NCBI GenBank assembly: GCA_019428955.1
Contig: JAHYJF010000178.1
Location: 1 to 7,448, forward strand
Direction: 5' to 3'
From: Burkholderiaceae bacterium
GTDB lineage: Bacteria; Pseudomonadota; Gammaproteobacteria; Burkholderiales; Burkholderiaceae_E
DNA length: 7,448 nucleotides
The position numbers and the translations under genes are program-made. Position 1 is the stretch's first letter. Each line of letters opens with the position of its first letter. The notes below the pieces were generated by a model. It was not told the DNA's origin and did no database searches. It was given only the letters and a program-made list of their open reading frames with translations. Below are positions 1-5,172 of the stretch, piece after piece.

Positions 1-411
1 CCCGAGCAGCCGACGGCGGCCGAGTTGCCCAGCGCGGCGATGTTGCTGGATGTCGACCGCGAATATCGCGGCAAGGCGCGCCTTGGCCACCTCAAGACCA
101 TCGCGCCCAAACCCAACAACCCCTCCGGCGAAGCCTGGCTGCCGCTGCTCCAGACCACCCGTGGCGCCTGGCATTTCACCGCCCTGTACTCCAACACCGC
201 CCAGGCCCACCAGCTCGGCCGCACACGGGACTGGGTAATGATCTACTTCTACGACGACCAGCACCTCGAACGCCAGTGCACGGTCGTCACCGAGACCCAC
301 GGCCCGATGCTGGCCCGGAGGGTGCTGCGCGGGCGCGAAACCGAATGCCGCCTGCATTACCAGGCCACCGACCCGTTCTTTGGTCACCAACCAGGAACCA
401 AGCAGGCATGA
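1..411 (+). CDS. Helix-hairpin-helix DNA-binding protein, C-terminal part (5' end outside window)
   Basis: The frame is open from the first base to the TGA at 409-411, giving 136 C-terminal codons; the true start lies upstream. The visible part has the pattern I associate with the C-terminal domain of small proteobacterial helix-hairpin-helix proteins that resemble the N-terminal region of X-family DNA polymerases: LLDVDREYR near codons 15-23, then a stretch with IAPKPNNPSGEAWLPLL, WHFTALYSNTAQAHQLGR, DWVMIYFYDD and QCTVVTETHGP, ending in RGRETECRLHYQ. The HhH motifs that would bind DNA should lie in the missing N-terminal part, so DNA binding is inferred from the family, not seen. No catalytic role is evident. 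The sequence is soluble, with no membrane segment. The stop overlaps the ATG of the threonine aldolase gene, so the two are probably co-transcribed. Family assignment rests on memory of similar proteins. Confidence 0.68.
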   Translation, partial: PEQPTAAELPSAAMLLDVDREYRGKARLGHLKTIAPKPNNPSGEAWLPLLQTTRGAWHFTALYSNTAQAHQLGRTRDWVMIYFYDDQHLERQCTVVTETHGPMLARRVLRGRETECRLHYQATDPFFGHQPGTKQA

Positions 412-1463
412 TTCCGCTGACCAGCGACACCGAAACCCACCCCACCGAAGCCATGCGTGCCGCGATCGCGGCCGCCCCGGTGGGCGACGAACAGCGCCGC
501 GAAGACCCGACGGTAAACCTGTTGCTGGAGCGCGTTGCCGAACTGCTGGGCAAGGAAGCCGCGCTGTTCCTGCCCACCGGGACGATGTGCAACCTGATCG
601 CGGTCAAGACCCATACCAGAGCCGGCGACCTGATGCTGGCCGAACGCGAAGCCCATGTGCTGCGCGCCGAAGCCGGTGGCGCCGGGCTGGTCTCGGGAGT
701 GCTCACCGAGCCCTTGTTCGGCGGCGCTGGTGGCGACGCGCGGATTGCGGGAACCTTCACCGCCACGGAACTGGGCGACGCTCTCGATCGGCTCACCGCG
801 ATGCCCGCGCCCTACGCGCCCCCGGCCACGCTGCTGTGCGTCGAGCAGACCCACAATTTCGGCGGCGGTTCGATCTGGCCGCGCGAACGTCTCGCCGCGG
901 TCTGCGCCAAGGCCCGTGACCGGGGGCTGGCGATCCACATGGATGGCGCGCGGCTGCTCAACGCCGCGGTGGCCTCGGGCGTGTCGGCCAGTCAGTGGTG
1001 CTCCCACGTCGATTCGGCGTGGATCGATTTCACCAAGGGGCTCGGCGCCCCAATCGGGTCGGTGCTCGCCGGTTCGCGCGAATTCATCGCCCGGGCGTAC
1101 CGCTACAAGTATGCTTTCGGCGGAGCGATGCGCCAGGCCGGGATCGCTGCCGCCGGCTGCCTGCACGCGCTCGACCACCACATCGAACGCCTCGCCGACG
1201 ACCATGCCAATGCGGCGCGACTCGCCGGTGGCATCGCGGCACTCCCCGGACTGCGCCTGGTCTACGGCATGCCCCAGACCAACATCGTGTTCTTCGAGCC
1301 CGAGCCCGACACGATCAGCGCCGCCGAACTGGCGCGCCGCTGTCTCGAGCGCGGATTGCGCATCGGCACCATCGGCGGGAAGATTCGCGCGGTCACCCAT
1401 CTCGACGTGAGTCGCGCTCAGGTCGACGAGGCGCTCGCGATCATGGCCGACGCGCTGCGCTGA
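408..1463 (+). CDS. ltaE: Threonine aldolase family PLP enzyme (low-specificity L-threonine aldolase type)
   Basis: A 351-residue fold-type I PLP enzyme, normal length for the threonine aldolase / beta-eliminating lyase family, which cleaves L-threonine or L-allo-threonine to glycine and acetaldehyde in the cytoplasm. The N-terminus IPLTSDTETHPTEAM resembles the family's LxSDTxTxPTxxM opening. PTVNLLLERVAELLGKEAALFLPTGTMCN is the typical substrate and cofactor region. His83 (in EREAHVLRAEAGG) corresponds to the PLP-stacking histidine, HMDGAR at 177-182 supplies Asp179 for the pyridine nitrogen, and Lys210 in FTKGLGAP is the expected Schiff-base lysine. The ATG at 408 is preferred over an in-frame ATG at 276 because it matches the family N-terminus and forms an ATGA overlap with the upstream stop; AGGA at 393-396 is a weak, somewhat distant ribosome site. 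The upstream extension would also overlap the HhH gene by 136 bases. Enantiomer preference cannot be read from sequence; a related lyase activity is possible. Confidence 0.9.
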   Translation: MIPLTSDTETHPTEAMRAAIAAAPVGDEQRREDPTVNLLLERVAELLGKEAALFLPTGTMCNLIAVKTHTRAGDLMLAEREAHVLRAEAGGAGLVSGVLTEPLFGGAGGDARIAGTFTATELGDALDRLTAMPAPYAPPATLLCVEQTHNFGGGSIWPRERLAAVCAKARDRGLAIHMDGARLLNAAVASGVSASQWCSHVDSAWIDFTKGLGAPIGSVLAGSREFIARAYRYKYAFGGAMRQAGIAAAGCLHALDHHIERLADDHANAARLAGGIAALPGLRLVYGMPQTNIVFFEPEPDTISAAELARRCLERGLRIGTIGGKIRAVTHLDVSRAQVDEALAIMADALR

Positions 1464-1464
1464 C

Positions 1465-1482
1465 CCGCTCGGCTCCTAGCGG
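1465..1482. terminator. Weak hairpin at the aldolase/E1 convergent junction (tentative)
   Basis: CCGCT (1465-1469) and AGCGG (1478-1482) can pair around an 8-base loop in the 12-base gap between the convergent stops, running slightly into the end of the E1 gene. The stem is only five base pairs and neither side has a T-run, so a true intrinsic terminator is doubtful. It is listed because it is the only structure between two convergent genes. Confidence 0.18.
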
Positions 1483-4160
1483 CGAACGTCGCGGCTGGCC
1501 TTGGGTACGGCGAGTGCCCGGCGCGCCGCCGCTGCGATGCTCGCCGCGTTGACCCCGAAGAACTCGCGCAACTCGGCACGAGTATCACTGCGACCGAACC
1601 CGTCGGTGCCCAGTGTCAGGTACTTGCGCTGGTCGGGAACGAAGCCCCGGATGCTCTCGGGCACTGCCCGCACATAGTCGCTGGCGGCGATGATCGGGCC
1701 GGCAGTGGCGCGCAGCAGTTCGCTGATCCAGGCCGCGCGGGCAGTGGCGCCCTTCGCGGGCGCGCTCTGTTCGCTAGCCATGCCGTCGCGCGCCAACTCG
1801 CTCCAGCTGGTGACACTGAGCACATCGACCGCGATCCCGGCCGCCGCCAGTTCGCCGGCTGCCGCCAGCGCCTCGGGCAGGATGGCGCCCGACGCGAGCA
1901 GCGTGACCTGCCCCGCTGAACCCTTGCCGTCCAGGTGTGCCAGACGGTAGGCGCCGCGAATGACTTCCGCGGCCCGTTCCGGCGGCAGGTCCGGCTGGGC
2001 GTAGTTCTCGTTCATCACCGTCACGTAGTAGAAGACGTCGCGCTGCTCATCGAGCATCTCGTGCATCCCGTGATCGATGATCACCGCCAGCTCGCCGGCA
2101 AAGGCCGGATCCCAGGCGCGGCAATTGGGAACCGTAGCCGCCCACAGGTGGCTGCTGCCGTCCTGGTGCTGCAGTCCCTCGCCGCCGAGCGTGGTCCGGC
2201 CCGAGGTCGCGCCGAGCAGGAAACCGCGCGGGCGCTGGTCCGCGGCCGCCCAGATCTGGTCGCCGACCCGCTGGAAACCGAACATCGAGTAGTAGATGTA
2301 GAACGGCAGCATCGCGACGCCGTGCACGCTGTAGCTGGTGGCAGCGGCGGTCCAGCTCGCCATCGCCCCGGCCTCGTTGATCCCTTCCTCGATGATCTGC
2401 CCCTCGCGGGCCTCGCGATAGCTCAGCACCGAGCCGATGTCCTCGGGCGCATAGCGTTGGCCCACGCTCGAGTAGATGCCGACCTGCTTGAACAGGTTGG
2501 CCATCCCGAAGGTGCGCGCCTCGTCGGCCACGATCGGCACGATGCGCGGCCCGAGCACCGGATCCTTGAGCAGGGCGCCCAACATCCGCACGAAGGCCAT
2601 GGTGGTGCTCATCTCGCGCGCGCCGGCCACCAAGGCGAATTGGGCATATTTCTCCAGCGCTGGCACGGCCACCCGCTCGCAATCGGTCCGCCGCGCCGGG
2701 AGATAGCCGCCCAGGCGCTGGCGCTGCTGGCGCAGGTAGCGCATCTCGGCGGAGTCAGCGGCCGGCCGGTGGAAGCTCAGCGTGCGCACCTGTTCGTCGC
2801 TCAGCGGCAGGTCGAAACGATTGCGAAACGCGATCAGGTCGGTTTCCTCGAGGCTCTTCTGGGAGTGGGTGGTCATCCGCCCCTGGGCCGCGGGCCCCAT
2901 GCCGTAGCCCTTCTTGGTCTGGGCCAGCACCACGGTGGGCTGCCCGGTGTGGACGGCCGCTGCCGCGTAGGCGGCATGGATCTTGACGATGTCATGACCG
3001 CCGCGCTTGAGCCGGTCGATCTGTTCGTCGGTCATGCCCTGCGCCAGCCGCGCCAGCTCCGGATCCTGGCCAAAGAAGTTTTCGCGGTTGTAGCTGCCAT
3101 CGCGCGCCGCGAAGGTCTGCATCTGGCCATCGACGGTGCCGGCGAATGCCCGCACCAACGCGCCGCTGCGATCGCGCGCAAACAGCCCGTCCCAGTCGCT
3201 ACCCCAGACCAGCTTGATCACGTTCCAGCCCGCACCGGCGAACAGCTTCTCGAGTTCGTCGATGATCCGGCCGTTGCCGCGTACCGGCCCGTCGAGCCGC
3301 TGCAGGTTGCAGTTGATCACCCAGACCAGGTTGTCGAGCCCCTCGCGCGCCGCCAGCGTCAGCGCGCTCATCGATTCCGGCTCGTCCATTTCGCCATCGC
3401 CAAAGAGCCCCCAGACCTTGCGGCCGGTGCAGTCGAGCAGCTTGCGATGGGTCAGGTAGCGCATGAACCGGGCGTGGAAGATCGAGCTGATTGGTCCGAT
3501 GCCCATCGACCCGGTGGGGAACTGCCAGAACTCGGGCATCAGGTAGGGATGAGGATAGCTGCTCAAGCCCCGAGCCCCGTGGCGGGGAGCGCTCAATTCC
3601 TGGCGATAGAAGCCCAGGTCGCGCTCCTCCAGCCGACCTTCGAGGTAGGCCCGGGCGTAGACGCCCGGCGCGCTGTGCGGTTGCAGGAATACCAGGTCGC
3701 CGTGGCGCGATCCCTCCTGCCCGACGCCCTCCCCGCCCGCGCTCGCGGCAGCAACACCGCGGTCGCCGCGAAAGAAGTGGTTGAAGCCGGTCTCGAACAG
3801 GTCGGCAGCGCTGGCGTAGCTCGCGATGTGCCCGCCCAGTTCGCCGTAGGCCTGGTTGGCCCTGGCCACCATCGCCAACGCGTTCCAGCGCATCAGCGCC
3901 GCCAGCCGCTCCTCGATCGCGAGGTCGCCGGGGAACACCGGTTGGTCGGCGACGTCGATGGTGTTGATATACGGCGTGGCCAACTCCGGACGCCAGCCAA
4001 CCCGGCGCTCACGTGCGACGCGCGTCAGTTCGTCGAGAATCCCGCGGGCGCGCTCCGGCCCATGGGCATCGACAAGCGCCTCGAAGGCCTCGCGCCATTC
4101 ACAGGTTTCCTGCGGATCAGGGTCATCGACCTCGCCCGTCGTGTTCGGTTCTTCGCTCAC
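1476..4160 (-). CDS. aceE: Pyruvate dehydrogenase-type E1 component, homodimeric (stand-alone gene)
   Basis: An 894-residue thiamine-diphosphate enzyme of the single-chain E1 family (E. coli AceE is 887). Such enzymes decarboxylate pyruvate or a close 2-oxo acid and pass the acyl group to the lipoyl group of an E2 core. The N-terminus carries DPDPQET and PYINTI (63-68). GGHIAS with His111 and QPHSAPGVYAR with His162 match active-site histidine regions. GDG at 254-256, followed 30 residues after Asp255 by Asn285 in INCNLQRLDGP, is the metal and ThDP diphosphate site. The pyrimidine domain holds IADEARTFGM and EEGINEAGA, where Glu596 probably contacts the cofactor aminopyrimidine. The C-terminus has LGTDGFGRSDTR. 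I chose the GTG at 4160 because it gives the family opening (M/V)SEE and has GGGGG five bases upstream; a second in-frame GTG at 4196 would add 12 atypical residues. No aceF or lpd adjoins, so this may be an orphan paralogue, possibly MdeB-like for 2-oxobutyrate. Family assignment is near certain; substrate is not. Confidence 0.93.
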   Translation of the reverse strand: MSEEPNTTGEVDDPDPQETCEWREAFEALVDAHGPERARGILDELTRVARERRVGWRPELATPYINTIDVADQPVFPGDLAIEERLAALMRWNALAMVARANQAYGELGGHIASYASAADLFETGFNHFFRGDRGVAAASAGGEGVGQEGSRHGDLVFLQPHSAPGVYARAYLEGRLEERDLGFYRQELSAPRHGARGLSSYPHPYLMPEFWQFPTGSMGIGPISSIFHARFMRYLTHRKLLDCTGRKVWGLFGDGEMDEPESMSALTLAAREGLDNLVWVINCNLQRLDGPVRGNGRIIDELEKLFAGAGWNVIKLVWGSDWDGLFARDRSGALVRAFAGTVDGQMQTFAARDGSYNRENFFGQDPELARLAQGMTDEQIDRLKRGGHDIVKIHAAYAAAAVHTGQPTVVLAQTKKGYGMGPAAQGRMTTHSQKSLEETDLIAFRNRFDLPLSDEQVRTLSFHRPAADSAEMRYLRQQRQRLGGYLPARRTDCERVAVPALEKYAQFALVAGAREMSTTMAFVRMLGALLKDPVLGPRIVPIVADEARTFGMANLFKQVGIYSSVGQRYAPEDIGSVLSYREAREGQIIEEGINEAGAMASWTAAATSYSVHGVAMLPFYIYYSMFGFQRVGDQIWAAADQRPRGFLLGATSGRTTLGGEGLQHQDGSSHLWAATVPNCRAWDPAFAGELAVIIDHGMHEMLDEQRDVFYYVTVMNENYAQPDLPPERAAEVIRGAYRLAHLDGKGSAGQVTLLASGAILPEALAAAGELAAAGIAVDVLSVTSWSELARDGMASEQSAPAKGATARAAWISELLRATAGPIIAASDYVRAVPESIRGFVPDQRKYLTLGTDGFGRSDTRAELREFFGVNAASIAAAARRALAVPKASRDVRR

Positions 4161-4203
4161 CGCTACCCCCAGAAGCCATGGCGCGCACCGCGCCACCCCC
4201 GAG

Positions 4204-4209
4204 ATTACA
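4204..4209 (-). promoter_or_regulatory. Possible -10 element for the E1 gene
   Basis: On the minus strand this reads TGTAAT, one mismatch from the sigma-70 -10 consensus, and would start a transcript about 35-40 bases before the GTG at 4160. I find no convincing -35 hexamer at 16-18 bases spacing, so if it is real it would need an activator or be weak. Position and A/T content within a very GC-rich gap are the main support. Confidence 0.3.
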
Positions 4210-4273
4210 CTTGGTCGAGTGGTCGGTGCTGCTGGTGGGCCGCGCCAGCGCCCCGGCCACCCTGCCCCACGGC

Positions 4274-4279
4274 TAGAAT
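4274..4279 (+). promoter_or_regulatory. Possible -10 element for the glutathione transferase gene
   Basis: TAGAAT is one mismatch from the sigma-70 -10 consensus and lies 34 bases before the ATG at 4314, leaving a leader of about 28 bases that includes the AGGAG ribosome site. The bases at the expected -35 position are C/G-rich and do not resemble TTGACA, so an activator-dependent or weak promoter is the most that can be argued. Confidence 0.33.
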
Positions 4280-4301
4280 GACCCGAACTGCGGACCTCAT
4301 C

Positions 4302-4306
4302 AGGAG
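4302..4306 (+). promoter_or_regulatory. Shine-Dalgarno site that fixes the glutathione transferase start
   Basis: AGGAG sits seven bases before the ATG at 4314. This decides the start: the reading frame stays open for more than 2 kb upstream (antisense to the E1 gene), and another in-frame ATG at 4279 lacks such a site. Confidence 0.75.
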
Positions 4307-4313
4307 CCAGATC

Positions 4314-4943
4314 ATGAGCATCGAGTTATTCACCTTCGACACCCCCAACGGACGCAAGATCAGCGTTGCCCTGGAGGAAATGGAACTGCCCTACACCGTC
4401 AAGGTGGTCGACATCCGCAAGGGCGAGCAGTTCAACGAGGACTTCCTGCGGATCAGCCCGAACAACAAGATCCCGGCGATCATCGACGCCGACGGCCCCG
4501 GTGGGGCACCGCTGGGCGTGTTCGAGTCTGGCGCAATCCTGCTCTACCTCGGCGAGAAGACCGGGAAGTTCCTGCCGCGCGACCTGCGCACGCGAATCCC
4601 GGTGCTGGAGTGGCTGATGTTCCAAATGGGTGGATTCGGTCCCGCGCCGGGCCAGGTCCACCACTTCGCCGGGCTGGAAAACGAGGCCGACCAGCGATAC
4701 GGGCTCGAACGCTTCATGCAGGAAACGCGCCGGCTCTACGGGGTCATGGACCGCCGGCTGGCGCAGCACGAGTTCTTTGGCGGCAAAATCTCGATCGCCG
4801 ACTTTGCCATCGTCGGCTGGGTCTGGCGCCACCAGCGCCACCGCATCGATCTCGCCGAGTTTCCCCATGTGACCCGCTGGTACGAAACGATGATGGCACG
4901 CCCCGGCGTGCAGCGCGGCTTCCAGGTCAAGCTCAGCCCCTGA
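4314..4943 (+). CDS. yfcG: YfcG-like (nu-class) glutathione S-transferase family protein
   Basis: A 209-residue cytosolic protein close to E. coli YfcG (215 aa), a nu-class glutathione transferase homologue with disulfide-bond reductase activity and little classical conjugating activity. The thioredoxin-like N-terminal domain (about 1-85) has TPNGRK at 10-15, where Thr10 and Asn12 match the YfcG residues at the glutathione sulfur. It also has SPNNKIPAI at 48-56 with the cis-Pro54, and FESGAILLYL at 70-79, where Glu71-Ser72 would hold the gamma-glutamyl end. The helical C-terminal domain shows WLMFQMGGFGPAPGQVHHF and SIADFAIVGWVW, both in the YfcG pattern. There is no catalytic cysteine or tyrosine at the first-strand position, as expected for this class. 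The start is set by AGGAG at 4302-4306. It is divergent from the E1 gene and 229 bases ahead of the symporter, so probably its own unit. The physiological substrate is unknown; the YghU/YfcG subgroup assignment is from remembered sequence. Confidence 0.9.
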   Translation: MSIELFTFDTPNGRKISVALEEMELPYTVKVVDIRKGEQFNEDFLRISPNNKIPAIIDADGPGGAPLGVFESGAILLYLGEKTGKFLPRDLRTRIPVLEWLMFQMGGFGPAPGQVHHFAGLENEADQRYGLERFMQETRRLYGVMDRRLAQHEFFGGKISIADFAIVGWVWRHQRHRIDLAEFPHVTRWYETMMARPGVQRGFQVKLSP

Positions 4944-4966
4944 ACTCATCGCCGCGTTCGCGTGCC

Positions 4967-4997
4967 CCGGGAGGGGCCAGGCATCGCCGCCTCCCGG
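4967..4997 (+). terminator. Stem-loop after the glutathione transferase gene
   Basis: CCGGGAGG (4967-4974) and CCTCCCGG (4990-4997) form a perfect 8-bp inverted repeat. Inside it GGC (4975-4977) pairs with GCC (4986-4988), extending the stem with one bulged base. It begins 24 bases after the stop at 4943 and before the proposed symporter promoter, which is where a terminator should be. No T-run follows (the next bases are TGCGATAACC), so it may be a 3'-end stabiliser or a pause site instead. Confidence 0.4.
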
Positions 4998-5026
4998 TGC
5001 GATAACCGCAGCACGGTGATCCGCGA

Positions 5027-5057
5027 TTGCTTGTTCGGCGGCGAATTGCGGTACCAT
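5027..5057 (+). promoter_or_regulatory. Possible promoter of the symporter gene
   Basis: A -10-like TACCAT at 5052-5057 is followed directly by a run of G and C (GCGCGCCGCGCCC), resembling the GC-rich discriminator of growth-rate-controlled promoters. A TTGCTT at 5027-5032 could serve as -35, though the 19-base spacer is long; TTGTTC at 5031-5036 would give 15. Transcription would begin near 5063, leaving a leader of about 110 bases. Match quality is modest. Confidence 0.33.
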
Positions 5058-5058
5058 G

Positions 5059-5111
5059 CGCGCCGCGCCCGGGAGCCCGCAACGATCAGCGGGGGCCGCT
5101 CGCGCGGCGTG
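5059..5111 (+). other. Base-paired leader element upstream of the symporter
   Basis: Bases 5059-5068 can pair with 5102-5111 in a 10-bp stem (one G-U pair), enclosing an inner hairpin of CCCGC (5076-5080) with GCGGG (5089-5093) and an 8-base loop. The element ends 61 bases before the symporter ATG, so it would not itself mask the ribosome site. I do not recognise it as a known riboswitch or leader family. GC-rich sequence pairs easily, so function is only a possibility. Confidence 0.3.
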
Positions 5112-5172
5112 GGACTGCCGGACTCAGCAGGCGGACGAAAGCGCACCACTGGACGTCAGGGAAATCACCCCA

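Noticed and set aside
1088..1097. The 10-base palindrome CGCCCGGGCG within the aldolase gene.
   Set aside because: Short GC palindromes of this size are expected in such GC-rich coding sequence; nothing else marks the site.
384..1400. A 338-codon leftward open frame opposite the threonine aldolase.
   Set aside because: No recognisable motif, and the plus strand carries all expected aldolase active-site residues in order.
4161..4196. A longer E1 protein starting at the GTG at 4196.
   Set aside because: The 12 extra residues (MARCAPWLLGVA) do not fit the family opening, and a purine-rich site stands correctly before the GTG at 4160.
1935..4313. A very long rightward open frame antisense to the E1 gene, running without a stop into the glutathione transferase frame.
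   Set aside because: It is a codon-bias shadow of a GC-rich gene. Its translation is rich in Arg, His, Gly and Ala without domain pattern, while the opposite strand encodes a clear E1; the AGGAG and family N-terminus place the transferase start at 4314.
4326..5057. A 243-codon leftward open frame opposite the glutathione transferase.
   Set aside because: It is a shadow frame; the residues are the complement of a well-conserved GST, and no ribosome site or domain supports it.
5056..5172. An N-terminal extension of the symporter from an in-frame ATG at 5056.
   Set aside because: The 39 added residues are hydrophilic and unlike the family. The ATG overlaps the proposed -10 site, and the hydrophobic first helix and AGGGA favour 5173.
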